Shown here: positions 1 through 7,922 of the stretch, piece by piece
Numbering within the stretch: the stretch's first letter is position 1
How the letters are laid out: each line of letters begins with the position of its first letter
Source of the DNA: Mycolicibacterium tokaiense
GTDB lineage: Bacteria > Actinomycetota > Actinomycetes > Mycobacteriales > Mycobacteriaceae
Direction: 5' to 3'
DNA: 64,000 nt
Assembly (NCBI RefSeq): GCF_010725885.1
Contig: NZ_AP022600.1
Location: forward strand, 3,782,001 to 3,846,000
Notes under the pieces: model-generated
Told to the model about the DNA's origin: nothing
What the model saw: only the letters and a program-made list of their open reading frames with translations
Databases searched by the model: none
Made by a program: the position numbers and the translations under genes

Positions 1-411
1 ATCACGGCGTTGTGGACCCAGGAACGCGCCGAATACCACGGCAGGCTGGTCGATTTCGAGCCGACATTCTGCCGCCCCAAGCCGGTCCAGAAGCCGCACC
101 CGCCGATTTTCATCGGAGGTAACTCCGACGCCACCGTCAGACGGGCCCTGCGCCATGGCGCGGGCTGGATCTCGAATCCGCTGCCGCTCGACGACCTGGC
201 GCGACGCACCGGCCAACTGCGTGACGGTGCGGGCCGTGATGTGCCGCTGGCGATGTTCGGTACCCCGGTGGACCAGGATTACTGGCACGCTGTGGATCAG
301 TTGGGTTTTGGGCAGGTGGGTCTGCTGCTGCCGTCGGTGCCCAGGGACAAGGCGCTGGGTCTGCTCGACGACTACGCCGCAGCGGTGCAGCAGTACGGGG
401 ACCGACCGTGA
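1..411 (+). CDS. LLM-class F420-dependent oxidoreductase, C-terminal part
   Basis: The reading frame is open from the first base, so the start lies outside the window. The visible 136 residues have the look of the C-terminal part of luciferase-like (LLM) F420-dependent oxidoreductases: a PKPVQKPHPPIFIGG strand segment, then a loop with RALRHGAGWI, where the barrel is normally completed around the cofactor. Such enzymes transfer hydride from reduced F420 and are abundant in mycobacteria; the substrate cannot be told. The TGA stop overlaps the GTG start of the next SDR gene, which suggests co-transcription. Confidence 0.85.
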   Translation: MTALWTQERAEYHGRLVDFEPTFCRPKPVQKPHPPIFIGGNSDATVRRALRHGAGWISNPLPLDDLARRTGQLRDGAGRDVPLAMFGTPVDQDYWHAVDQLGFGQVGLLLPSVPRDKALGLLDDYAAAVQQYGDRP

Positions 412-1142
412 GCAAGGTCGTGGTGGTCACCGGTGCGGGCAGCGGGCTGGGCCGCGCCACCGCCAGGGTGTTGTTGGCGGCGGGGCACCGCGTGGTGCTG
501 GCCGGCCGACGGCCGGTGGCGTTGGCCGAAACGGCTGCGGGACATCCGAACTCGAGGATCTGCGGCACCGATGTCACGGATTCCGCGTCGGTGGACGCGC
601 TGTTTGCCGATGCGGTGTCGGCCTTCGGCCGGGTCGATGTGTTGTTCAACAACGCCGGGGTGTTCGGTCCGGCGGCATCGGTCAGCGAGATCGACGACGC
701 CTCCTGGGAGCAGGCCTGGCGCACCAACGTCGACGGGTCGGTGTTCTGTGCCCGTGCCGCGGCCCGGGTGATGACGGCGCAAGTGCCCCGCGGGGGGCGC
801 ATCATCAACAACGGCTCGCTGGCGGCGCACCGGCCACGCCCCCGCACGCTCGCCTACGCGGTGACCAAGCACGCCATCACCGGCCTGACCGCATCGATGC
901 TGCTGGACCTACGGGATCTGGACATCTGCGTCACCCAGATCGACATCGGCAACGCCGCGACCGTGATGACCGCGGGATTCTCCGAGGCCGTGCAGGCCAA
1001 CGGGTCTGTGCTGGCCGAACCCACGATCGATGCCGAACACGTGGCGCGGTCGATCGCGCACGTGATCGACCTGCCGCTCGAGGTGGCCATTCCATCGGTG
1101 ACGGTGATGGCGCGGGCCATGCCCTACTTCGGGCGCGGCTGA
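408..1142 (+). CDS. SDR family oxidoreductase
   Basis: A 244-residue classical short-chain dehydrogenase/reductase. The cofactor motif TGAGSGLG is at about residues 8-15, the NNAG motif at about 83-86, and the catalytic Ser with YAVTK is present in the middle of the protein. The GTG start overlaps the upstream stop (GTGA), so it is probably translationally coupled to the F420-type oxidoreductase. The conserved PG after the active site is replaced (DIGNAATVMTAG), a variation seen in some SDRs of unknown substrate. NAD(P)-dependent oxidation or reduction of a hydroxyl or keto group is the expected reaction. Confidence 0.9.
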   Translation: MSKVVVVTGAGSGLGRATARVLLAAGHRVVLAGRRPVALAETAAGHPNSRICGTDVTDSASVDALFADAVSAFGRVDVLFNNAGVFGPAASVSEIDDASWEQAWRTNVDGSVFCARAAARVMTAQVPRGGRIINNGSLAAHRPRPRTLAYAVTKHAITGLTASMLLDLRDLDICVTQIDIGNAATVMTAGFSEAVQANGSVLAEPTIDAEHVARSIAHVIDLPLEVAIPSVTVMARAMPYFGRG

Positions 1143-1220
1143 GGGGTCGCGCCTACTCGGCACCGTGGCAGGCTGATGAGGCATCTACGATCGTGCCCAG
1201 TAGATGGGGAAGGTGGCGCC

Positions 1221-1880
1221 ATGACACACAGGACACGAATCGCGCTCACCGCGGCGGCGGTGGTCGCGGTGGTGGTGGCGACGCTGGCCGTGCTGTTCCT
1301 GCGCGACGACAGTGCGCCGCAGCAGCTTGCGGGCCCGGAGTCGGAGTTGGTGGTCCGCGACAACAGCCACCGGCTGTCGTCGGTCCCGGACAGTCCCGTC
1401 CACTTCGTCGAGTTCCTCGACTTCGAATGCGAGGGCTGCAAGGCGATGTACCCGGTGGTCGAACAACTGCGCTCCGAGTACGGCGACCGGGTGAACTTCG
1501 TCATCCGCTACTTCCCGCTCAGCGGCCACGTCAACTCCGAGCGCGCCGCCCGTGCAGCCGAGGCCGCAGCCCAGCAGGGCCAACTCGAACCGATGTACAA
1601 GAAGCTCTTCGACACCCAGGATCAGTGGGGCCACCGCGACACGCCCTCAGATGCCGAGTTGCGGGCACTGGCGCAGGAGGTCGGACTGGACATGGCGGCG
1701 TTCGACGCTGCGTACAACGATCCGGCCACCGCGGAGCGCGTCGCGCAGGACAAGGCCGACGGGCAGGCGCTCGGCGTCGAGGGCACCCCGACGTTTTTCG
1801 TCGACGGCTCCCGGCTGCAACCGCGCAGCTACGAGGACCTGACCGGCGCGCTGGATGACGCGCTGGCTGCCGATCGTTGA
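1221..1880 (+). CDS. DsbA-like thioredoxin-fold protein, membrane anchored
   Basis: A 219-residue protein with one N-terminal hydrophobic segment (residues 8-26) and an extracytoplasmic DsbA-type thioredoxin domain. The redox motif is CEGC at 70-73 and a cis-Pro loop (GTPTFF) lies near the end. It probably forms or shuffles disulfide bonds in exported proteins. I chose the ATG at 1221 rather than an in-frame GTG at 1176 because it follows a purine-rich stretch and places the signal anchor directly at the N terminus. The 3' end overlaps the convergent membrane protein gene by about 50 bases. Confidence 0.85.
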   Translation: MTHRTRIALTAAAVVAVVVATLAVLFLRDDSAPQQLAGPESELVVRDNSHRLSSVPDSPVHFVEFLDFECEGCKAMYPVVEQLRSEYGDRVNFVIRYFPLSGHVNSERAARAAEAAAQQGQLEPMYKKLFDTQDQWGHRDTPSDAELRALAQEVGLDMAAFDAAYNDPATAERVAQDKADGQALGVEGTPTFFVDGSRLQPRSYEDLTGALDDALAADR

Positions 1881-2221
1881 CGGGTGAATAGCCAGAACAC
1901 CAGCCACACCGAGGCGCCGGCGACCAGCAGGGCGCCGGGCACGTGGATCGCGAGGGTGGCGCCTTCGCCCAGGTAGGCCTGCAGGAACGAATAGGCGAAC
2001 AGCGCCGAGGCCACTGCGGCGGCACCCCAGCCGTGGCCGCGCTGCCTGGCCAACGCCGCCAGCGTCAGCGTCAGCAGGCCGGTGGTGACGTGCAACGCGA
2101 TGGCGGCACCACCGTGAACCTCCAGGAGATTGCCCGCCTGCACCAGTTCCCCGGCGGTGACGAACAGTACGGCCACGACGGCCAGCGTGAGCGCGGCAAG
2201 GCAGCGTGCGGCGAGCAGCAC
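1829..2221 (-). CDS. Small conserved membrane protein
   Basis: A 130-residue protein with about four hydrophobic segments (roughly 5-25, 38-58, 66-86, 94-112) and a Ser/Ala-rich tail. I cannot assign a function. The GTG start has a good Shine-Dalgarno sequence (GGGAGGA, six bases upstream). It begins 17 bases after the stop of the TMEM165-type transporter gene, so it is probably on the same transcript and under the same Mn2+ riboswitch. The last 50 bases overlap the DsbA-like gene on the opposite strand. Confidence 0.75.
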   Translation of the reverse strand: MLLAARCLAALTLAVVAVLFVTAGELVQAGNLLEVHGGAAIALHVTTGLLTLTLAALARQRGHGWGAAAVASALFAYSFLQAYLGEGATLAIHVPGALLVAGASVWLVFWLFTRQRSAASASSSAPVRSS

Positions 2222-2238
2222 GGGAGGTCCTCCCTGGA

Positions 2239-3012
2239 TCAGCGTTCGGTCTGGGGCGGCTCCGGTGCCGTGGTGCTGTGCACCTCGACGCCGGATTCCT
2301 GCTCAGTGTCCTCGGTGGTGGGGGAGTTGGTCGGCGTTTTGAGCACGGCGGGGCGCAGCCGCTGGGGCAGCGCGGCCAGACCGGCGGCGCACAGGGCGAC
2401 CACGGCGGCGGTGGCCAGCGCGACCACCCAGACCGGGGCGGTGGAGAAGATGTTCTCGAAGAGCATGTAGAACCCGAACAGCAGGAACAACGCCGCTGCG
2501 CCGATCTGGATCAATCGCTCGGGAAGGTGCTTGCCGGCGACGGCGCCCACCACGATGGCCAGACCGTCGGCCACCACCATCCCGAGGGTGGACCCGATCC
2601 ACACGCCCAGCCAGTCGTTGTCCGCGGCCAAGGTGATGGTGGCCAGCATCGTCTTGTCGCCCAGCTCGGCGAGGAAGAAGGCAGAGGTCACCACGAAGAA
2701 TGCCGCCCCGGTGGCCCGTTGCGCGCGGCTCTTCTCCTCGTCGCTGAGGGAATCACCGCGCAGGGTCCACAGGCCGAAGAAGATGAACATGGCGCCGGCG
2801 AGTATGCCCAGCAGATGCGTCGGCAGCGCGGCACCGAGGTAGTGCCCGATGGCCACCGACAGTACGTGCACGAGTGTGGTCGCAGCGGTGATGGCGCCCA
2901 GCACCACATACCACTTGTAGCGCAGCGCGAAAGTCATCGCGACCAGCTGGGTCTTGTCGCCGAGTTCGGCCACGAAGATCACGGCGAAACTCAGCAGCAG
3001 AGCGGAGAGCAC
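2239..3012 (-). CDS. TMEM165/GDT1 (UPF0016) family cation transporter
   Basis: A 257-residue membrane protein with two repeated halves, each carrying the family signature ELGDKT (residues 16-21 and 116-121). Members exchange Mn2+ or Ca2+ for protons; bacterial and cyanobacterial homologues export manganese. The open frame extends to 3213, but that extension is arginine-rich and covers an RNA structure, so I place the start at the GTG at 3012, which puts the first helix at the N terminus. A yybP-ykoY Mn2+ riboswitch lies immediately upstream, which supports a role in manganese efflux. The C-terminal 40 residues are polar and acidic. Confidence 0.88.
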   Translation of the reverse strand: MLSALLLSFAVIFVAELGDKTQLVAMTFALRYKWYVVLGAITAATTLVHVLSVAIGHYLGAALPTHLLGILAGAMFIFFGLWTLRGDSLSDEEKSRAQRATGAAFFVVTSAFFLAELGDKTMLATITLAADNDWLGVWIGSTLGMVVADGLAIVVGAVAGKHLPERLIQIGAAALFLLFGFYMLFENIFSTAPVWVVALATAAVVALCAAGLAALPQRLRPAVLKTPTNSPTTEDTEQESGVEVHSTTAPEPPQTER

Positions 3013-3046
3013 GGGAGTTCTCTTTCGGTCGGTGGCCGCGGGCCCG

Positions 3047-3060
3047 GGCGTCGAGACGCC
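3047..3060 (-). promoter_or_regulatory. Hairpin between riboswitch and transporter start
   Basis: The bases GGCGTC and GACGCC form a perfect six-base inverted repeat with a two-base gap, between the riboswitch aptamer and the GTG start of the transporter. It could be part of the expression platform, but no U-tract follows, so control of translation or Rho-type control is as likely as an intrinsic terminator. Confidence 0.4.
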
Positions 3061-3090
3061 TCCGGCCCACAACCGCAACGGTCTGTGCGC

Positions 3091-3195
3091 CGAAGGTCTC
3101 GTCCACCGGCTCTCACCGGCTCGGGCACCGGGCCGTGCGGCGTGCGCTGCTCGGCCAGTATGTCGATGCCCGAATTGGAGGACTACTCCCCTTCG
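3091..3195 (-). promoter_or_regulatory. yybP-ykoY (Mn2+-sensing) riboswitch
   Basis: On the minus strand the two hallmark loops are present: AAGGGGAGTAG at the 5' side (3193-3183) and GACGAGACCTT at the 3' side. They are joined by matching stems: P1 CGAAGG with CCTTCG (3195-3190 with 3096-3091), P2 GTCC with GGAC, P3 TCGGGCA with TGCCCGA (3173-3167 with 3127-3121), and a P4 hairpin CCGG-6-CCGG. This is the four-way architecture of the manganese riboswitch family, and the downstream gene is one of its usual targets. Mn2+ binding normally turns expression on. Confidence 0.88.
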
Positions 3196-3243
3196 CTGCG
3201 ACCAGGTTTGCACAAAGCGTCGGGCATTGCAAATCCTTGCAGG

Positions 3244-3261
3244 GGTGAGAACGCTCTCACC
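3244..3261. repeat. Inverted repeat downstream of modC, upstream of riboswitch
   Basis: GGTGAGA and TCTCACC form a perfect seven-base inverted repeat with a four-base loop, about 55 bases after the modC stop. The surrounding 110 bases are less GC-rich than the rest and must hold the end of the mod transcript and the promoter for the riboswitch. The repeat could be a terminator stem without a T-tract or an operator; I cannot decide. Confidence 0.45.
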
Positions 3262-3314
3262 AGTGGTTTTGGGCGGTCTTTTGTATTATTTCGGGTGCCC
3301 TCACAAATTGATTC

Positions 3315-4391
3315 CTATTTGCTGATGGGCAGCAGCTGCACTTCGTGGGCCTTCACGGCGAAGTACACCTGGCGGCCGGGCGCCAGATCCAGATCGGTGG
3401 CCGCGGCGACGGTGACATCGGCAGCCAGGCCCGTGCCGCCGTCGGGCTGATCCGCGCCGCGGACCCGGACGCTGCCGCCGATCAGGTCCAGTTCCGTGAT
3501 GGTCACCGGCACGACATTGCGCGGGCTGCCGTGGGGATGGTCCGGATGCACCGACACCGCACTGGGGTGGAACAGCGCGACGGCTGCGCTGCCGGGTTCG
3601 ACCTCGCCGACACCGACCACCTCGGCGCCCCACGCCGTCGTGAGGGTGCCCGGCGTGCGTACCACTCCGGAGATCAGGTTGACCCCGGCGATCCGGGCGG
3701 CGAACTCGCTGCGCGGTGTGGTCAGCACGTCGCGCACCGAACCGCGTTCGACGATGCGGCCACCATCGATGACGATCACCTTGTTGGCCACGCCGAGAGC
3801 ATCGAGCAGATCGTGGGTGACCATCACCGCGGTCCGGCCACCGTCGCGCAGGACCGACCGCAGGACGCGGCGCACCGCCGGTGCGGCGGTCACGTCCAGG
3901 GCGGCCATCGGCTCGTCGAGCAACAGCACCTGTGGCTCGGCGGCGAGCGCGCGGGCGATTGCGACCCGTTGGGCCTGGCCCCCCGACAGCTGAGCCGGAC
4001 GCCGGTCCGCCAGATCCGCGGCGTCGACGGTCTGCAGCCACTGGTGCGCCACCGAGCGCGCGTGCGCCCGGCCCAGGCCACGACAGCGCGGACCGTAGGC
4101 CACATTGGCGGCCACGCTCATGTGCGGGAACAGCAGAGCCTGTTGCGCCAGCATGGCCACCCCCCTGGCGTGCGGGCGCACGAACACGCCGGCCTCGGTG
4201 TCTGTGACCACGTCTTCACCCAGCGTGATGCGCCCGGAATCGGGCCGCAGCAGTCCGGCGATCAGGGACAGCACCGTGGATTTGCCCGCCCCGTTCGCGC
4301 CCAGGACGGCCAGCACGTCGCCGTCGTCCAGCGACAGCTCGACGTCGACGGCGCGGCTGTCCAACCGCGCCCGCATGTCCAGGCCGCTCAT
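3315..4391 (-). CDS. modC: Molybdate ABC transporter ATP-binding protein ModC
   Basis: A 358-residue ABC ATPase. Walker A is GANGAGKST (31-39), the signature LSGGQ is at 135-139, Walker B VLLLDE is at about 155-160, and the switch His is in MVTHD. The C-terminal 70 residues form a TOBE/MOP-like molybdate-binding domain, which with the order modA-modB-modC identifies the transporter. It powers import of molybdate (and probably tungstate) for molybdenum-cofactor synthesis. Its ATG overlaps the modB stop as ATGA. Length matches the family. Confidence 0.93.
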   Translation of the reverse strand: MSGLDMRARLDSRAVDVELSLDDGDVLAVLGANGAGKSTVLSLIAGLLRPDSGRITLGEDVVTDTEAGVFVRPHARGVAMLAQQALLFPHMSVAANVAYGPRCRGLGRAHARSVAHQWLQTVDAADLADRRPAQLSGGQAQRVAIARALAAEPQVLLLDEPMAALDVTAAPAVRRVLRSVLRDGGRTAVMVTHDLLDALGVANKVIVIDGGRIVERGSVRDVLTTPRSEFAARIAGVNLISGVVRTPGTLTTAWGAEVVGVGEVEPGSAAVALFHPSAVSVHPDHPHGSPRNVVPVTITELDLIGGSVRVRGADQPDGGTGLAADVTVAAATDLDLAPGRQVYFAVKAHEVQLLPISK

Positions 4392-5185
4392 AGTGGACCT
4401 GCCAGTCGCCGGGAGGCGGAGGCCACCACGATCACCCCGGCCACCACGATCAGCAGCAGCGACAGTGCCAGCGCCGCATCGGGATCGGATTCGCGCTGCA
4501 GGTAGATCTCCAGCGGCAGCGTGCGCGTCACTCCCTGTAGCGAGCCCGCGAAGGTCAAGGTGGCACCGAACTCGCCGAGCGAGCGCGCGAACGCGAGCAC
4601 CGCACCCGAGATCAGCCCGGGCAGCACCAGCGGCAGGGTCACCGTGCGCAAGACGGTGGTCGGCCGCGCACCCAGCATGGCGGCGATGTCCTCGTATCGA
4701 CTACCGGCCGACCGCAGAGCACCTTCCAGGCTGACCACCAGGAACGGCAGTGACACGAAGGACTGGGCCAGCACCACCGCGGTGGTGGAGAACGCAATCC
4801 GCAGCCCGAAGACCTCCAGGTACTGGCCCAGCAGGCCCTGGCGGCCGAAGGTGTACAGCAGGGCAATGCCCCCGACCACCGGGGGTAGTACCAGGGGCAG
4901 GAGGACCAGTGCGCGCAGCACCGACTGCCCGGGAAAGCCGGTGCGCGCCAGCACCACCGCCATCGGAACGCCGATCACCACGCACACCACGGTGCTGGCC
5001 GACGCCGTCTGCAGACTCAACACCAGTGCGGCGCGCGAGGACTCGGATGTGATCAGCGGAATGAACTGGGGCCAGTCGATGGTGACCAGGATGGAGATCA
5101 GGGGGACGACGACGAACAGTGCACCCAGCGCTGCCGGGGCGTAGATCCACCTCGGTAACCCCACCTGTACGGGTCCGCTTCTCAC
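4388..5185 (-). CDS. modB: Molybdate ABC transporter permease ModB
   Basis: A 265-residue inner-membrane permease with about six hydrophobic segments. The cytoplasmic EAA-type coupling loop is visible as [20 protein letters not shown], followed by a [20 protein letters not shown] helix typical of ModB/CysT permeases. The gene overlaps modA upstream and modC downstream by four bases each, so all three subunits are made from one message. Confidence 0.93.
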   Translation of the reverse strand: MRSGPVQVGLPRWIYAPAALGALFVVVPLISILVTIDWPQFIPLITSESSRAALVLSLQTASASTVVCVVIGVPMAVVLARTGFPGQSVLRALVLLPLVLPPVVGGIALLYTFGRQGLLGQYLEVFGLRIAFSTTAVVLAQSFVSLPFLVVSLEGALRSAGSRYEDIAAMLGARPTTVLRTVTLPLVLPGLISGAVLAFARSLGEFGATLTFAGSLQGVTRTLPLEIYLQRESDPDAALALSLLLIVVAGVIVVASASRRLAGPL

Positions 5186-5964
5186 GGCGCGGCAAAACCT
5201 GCCCCGGTGAGGACCGCCCGTCCCACCGGACCGGTCACCAGCGCGACGAACTGCTGTGCTGTGGCGGCATCGGCGGACTCCTCGAGAACGGCGATGGGGT
5301 AGGTGTTCACCGCGCCCCCGGATTCGGGGAACGGCACCTCCGTCACCGCGTCGCCGGCGCCCCTGGCATCGGTGACGTAGACGAGGCCCGCGTCCGCCTG
5401 ACCCGAGGTGATCTTGCCGAGGACGTCAGTGACCGCCGACTCTTCGCTCACCGGGGCGAGGGTCACCCCGGTCTCCTGCTCCACCGTCTCGGTGGCCGAT
5501 CCGCACGGCACCTGGGGTGCGCACACCACCACCGAGGTGCCGTCGGCGGCCAGGTCGGCGAACGACGTTATGCCCTTGGGGTTTCCGGGCGCAGTGACAA
5601 TGGTCAGGGTGTTGGTGGCGAAGTTCACCGGGGCGCCGGCGATGATGCCGGCGTCCACGGCCTTGGTCATGTTGGTGGCGTCGGCGGAGGCGAACACGTC
5701 CGCGGGTGCGCCCTGCGTCAGCTGCGTCGCCAGATCGGAGGAACCGGCGAAGTTGAAGTTGACCTCGGTGCCGGGGTTGGCTTCGGTGAACTTCTCGCCC
5801 AGCTCGGTGAAGGTCTTTTTCAGCGACGCGGCGGCGAACACCGTGATGGTTCCGGAGTTCTCGGATGTCTGCGGCCTGGCCGCGGGATCCGAAGAGCCGG
5901 AACAGCCGGCCACCAGTGCGGTGGTGCCCACCACTGCGACGACGAGACGGAGGCGCTGCTTCAT
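5182..5964 (-). CDS. modA: Molybdate-binding lipoprotein ModA
   Basis: A 260-residue periplasmic-type binding protein. It starts MKQRLRLVV, followed by a hydrophobic stretch and the lipobox LVAGC, so Cys at about residue 21 is lipidated and anchors the protein outside the membrane. The mature part begins [20 protein letters not shown], the typical opening of ModA proteins, and contains [13 protein letters not shown], which lines the oxyanion site. An upstream in-frame extension exists but is antisense to the regulator and arginine-rich, so the ATG at 5964 is preferred; it overlaps the regulator stop (ATGA). Confidence 0.93.
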   Translation of the reverse strand: MKQRLRLVVAVVGTTALVAGCSGSSDPAARPQTSENSGTITVFAAASLKKTFTELGEKFTEANPGTEVNFNFAGSSDLATQLTQGAPADVFASADATNMTKAVDAGIIAGAPVNFATNTLTIVTAPGNPKGITSFADLAADGTSVVVCAPQVPCGSATETVEQETGVTLAPVSEESAVTDVLGKITSGQADAGLVYVTDARGAGDAVTEVPFPESGGAVNTYPIAVLEESADAATAQQFVALVTGPVGRAVLTGAGFAAP

Positions 5965-6365
5965 GACTGCCCTCCTGGGGTTTCGACCACCACGGTGGTG
6001 GCTTTCACGACGGCGACCGCGAGCTTGCCCGGGGCCAGGCCCAGACTTTCGGCCGATTCCCGGCTCATCAGCGAGACGACGGTGAAGGGTCCGCACTGCA
6101 TCTGGACCTCGGCCATCACCCCGTCGGCGTTGACGCGGGTGACCAGTCCGACGAACCGGTTGCGGGCCGAACTGGCGATGCCCAGCGGGTCGGGCGGTGG
6201 CGCGGCGTGCTCGCGGGCGAACGCGGCCAGGTCTTCACCCGCGATGACCTTGCGGCCGGACTCGTCCTTGCCGGCGGCCAGGGCCCCGCTGTCGATCCAG
6301 CGACGGACGGTGTCATCGCTGACACCCAGCAGCGCGGCGGCGTCTTTGACGCGAATGGCCGTCAC
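5961..6365 (-). CDS. HTH-MOP molybdate-responsive regulator
   Basis: A 134-residue protein made of an N-terminal MerR/excisionase-type helix-turn-helix (residues 3-50; VKDAAALLGVSDDTVRRWID) and a C-terminal MOP/TOBE domain (about 66-130) that binds molybdate in ModE and molbindins. It is therefore a small one-component molybdate sensor, different in architecture from the larger ModE. It is first in the mod operon (GTG start, TGA overlapping modA), so it probably autoregulates and controls modABC. A divergent inverted repeat 10-52 bases upstream is a candidate binding site. Confidence 0.85.
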   Translation of the reverse strand: MTAIRVKDAAALLGVSDDTVRRWIDSGALAAGKDESGRKVIAGEDLAAFAREHAAPPPDPLGIASSARNRFVGLVTRVNADGVMAEVQMQCGPFTVVSLMSRESAESLGLAPGKLAVAVVKATTVVVETPGGQS

Positions 6366-6374
6366 GGTAAACAG

Positions 6375-6417
6375 CCGCAGATACGGAAAATAGAGTGCAT
6401 TAAGTCAGCATATGCGG
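6375..6417. promoter_or_regulatory. Inverted repeat upstream of mod operon
   Basis: CCGCAGAT (6375-6382) and ATATGCGG (6410-6417) form a 7-of-8 inverted repeat separated by 27 bases, in an AT-richer patch just before the HTH-MOP start. The left arm is itself inside an imperfect palindrome, CCGCAGATACGG. The site is well placed for the molybdate regulator and could also affect the divergent TetR-like gene. Confidence 0.4.
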
Positions 6418-6448
6418 AAGTTGTGTTGTCGTAGTCGCCGGCCCACTC

Positions 6449-6477
6449 TTGACGGCAGCCGACGCAAGGGACATATT
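6449..6477 (+). promoter_or_regulatory. Sigma70-type promoter giving a leaderless TetR-like mRNA
   Basis: TTGACG (6449-6454) and CATATT (6472-6477) are separated by exactly 17 bases. A transcript starting seven bases after the -10 box would begin on the A of the ATG at 6484, so the message is predicted to be leaderless, a common arrangement in mycobacteria. This also decides the start codon of the gene. Confidence 0.6.
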
Positions 6478-6483
6478 GCAGAT

Positions 6484-7095
6484 ATGTCCCACCTGCGCGT
6501 ACCGGCGGCGGAGCGGCGGGTCTCCCGCGGCGATGCCTTCGAGACCGCGCTGCAGTGGTTCCTCGACGGCAGGCGTCTCGACATGCGTGCGCTGGCAGGC
6601 CATCTCGATGTCGCGCGATCGACCCTGTATCGGTGGTTCATCAGTCGCGAAGCCCTGCTCGGTGATATCGCCTGGCGCATCATGGGCGATACCATCGCCA
6701 GGATCGAGGCATCCGAGCCGGCCGGTGCTGACCCCCGTACCCACTTCCTGCGCGTGTACGGACGCCTCACCGAGACCGTGCGGGATTACCCGCCGCTGGT
6801 GACTTTCGTGGCCGACGATCCCGACTACGCGCTTCGGGTCCTCACCTCCGGTTACGGCACCGTGCAGGGGCACCTGATCGAGTGGGTGGGCGGACAGGTG
6901 GACGCCATGCCGGGGATCCGGTCCGACGTCGCCACCGATGACCTGGCGTATGCGATCGTCCGACTGGGGGAGTCGTTCATCTGGAGCGACATGATCACCG
7001 GCAGCGCACCGCGCGCCGATGTCGCCGTCGCCATGATCGGACTGCTGCTGGCGGGCGCCAGCGAAAAAGTCACCACAACCGAGGAGAAATCATGA
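6484..7095 (+). CDS. TetR-family-like transcriptional regulator (QsdR-like)
   Basis: A 203-residue regulator. An N-terminal helix-turn-helix is seen at about residues 25-55 (MRALAGHLDVARSTLYRWF), with the recognition helix STLYRWF typical of TetR proteins, followed by an all-alpha C-terminal ligand domain with a polar RLGESFIWSD stretch like the QsdR group. An in-frame ATG at 6412 is possible, but the promoter geometry argues for 6484. Its last codons overlap the following SDR gene (ATGA), so regulator and enzyme are co-expressed; the SDR is the likely controlled function. Confidence 0.8.
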   Translation: MSHLRVPAAERRVSRGDAFETALQWFLDGRRLDMRALAGHLDVARSTLYRWFISREALLGDIAWRIMGDTIARIEASEPAGADPRTHFLRVYGRLTETVRDYPPLVTFVADDPDYALRVLTSGYGTVQGHLIEWVGGQVDAMPGIRSDVATDDLAYAIVRLGESFIWSDMITGSAPRADVAVAMIGLLLAGASEKVTTTEEKS

Positions 7096-7862
7096 ACAGC
7101 AATCCTTTTGACCTGCAAGGCCACGTGTCGGTGGTGACCGGGGGTGGATCCGGCATCGGTCTGGGCATGGCGGGTGGTCTGGCGGCCGCCGGCGCCTCCG
7201 TGGCCATCATCGGTCGCTCCGCCGATCGGCTGGCGCGGGCCCGGAAAGCTCTGGAGCAACATGGATCCCGCATTCTGGCGATCTCTGCGGACGTGGCCGA
7301 CGAGGACGCCATGGTCGCGGCGATGCAACAGGTCAACGACGAACTGGGGGCTCTCGACTCCTGTTTCGCCAACGCCGGGGTGGGCGGCAGCATCGCCCCG
7401 CTGGTGGACACCTCGCTGGCGGATTTCCGGTCGGTCACCGCGGTGAACCTCGACGGGGTGTTCGTGACCTTGCGTGAGGCGGCCCGGCACATGATCGATC
7501 GTGGCCGCGGTGGCTCCCTGGTGGGCATCTCCAGCATGGGCGCCCGCCAGGGCATGCCGCGCCAGCCCGGGTATGCCGCCTCCAAGGCCGGCATCACCGC
7601 GATCGTCAACAGCGCTGCAGTGGAACTGGCGCGGTACGGGATTCGGGCCAACACCGTCGAACCGGGCTGGGTGTCCACCGACATGGCCGACCTGGCGCTG
7701 CAGTCGCCCGGGTTCCAGAACCGGGTGCTGCCGCGGGTTCCGTTGCGCCGGTGGGGAACCGGAGACGATTTCGCCGGTCTCGCGGTGTACCTGGCCGGAC
7801 CTGCCAGTGCCTATCAGACCGGCGACGTGATCTCCATCGACGGCGGTTACGCGAGGTTCTGA
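7092..7862 (+). CDS. SDR family oxidoreductase
   Basis: A 256-residue classical SDR. TGGGSGIG is at about residues 15-22, NAGVGG near 94, and the catalytic Ser-Tyr-Lys set is seen as ISSMG and YAASK at about 157-161. The C-terminal SIDGGYARF is typical for enzymes that reduce 3-oxoacyl or similar ketones. It overlaps the TetR-like gene by four bases. The reading frame after its TGA stays open into a thioesterase-like fragment. Confidence 0.9.
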   Translation: MNSNPFDLQGHVSVVTGGGSGIGLGMAGGLAAAGASVAIIGRSADRLARARKALEQHGSRILAISADVADEDAMVAAMQQVNDELGALDSCFANAGVGGSIAPLVDTSLADFRSVTAVNLDGVFVTLREAARHMIDRGRGGSLVGISSMGARQGMPRQPGYAASKAGITAIVNSAAVELARYGIRANTVEPGWVSTDMADLALQSPGFQNRVLPRVPLRRWGTGDDFAGLAVYLAGPASAYQTGDVISIDGGYARF

Positions 7863-7922
7863 GAACGCGACGAGTGGGATGATTCGGATCACTTCGGCAG
7901 TCGGGCCGGCGACAACGTCGAG

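Noticed and set aside
155-1858. 567-codon open frame in a second plus-strand frame
   Set aside because: It covers three well-supported genes in another frame and is Arg/Gly-rich without motifs.
3013-3213. N-terminal extension of the TMEM165-type transporter
   Set aside because: The extension codes for an Arg/Pro-rich stretch that coincides with the riboswitch RNA and its stems; the membrane protein starts at the GTG at 3012.
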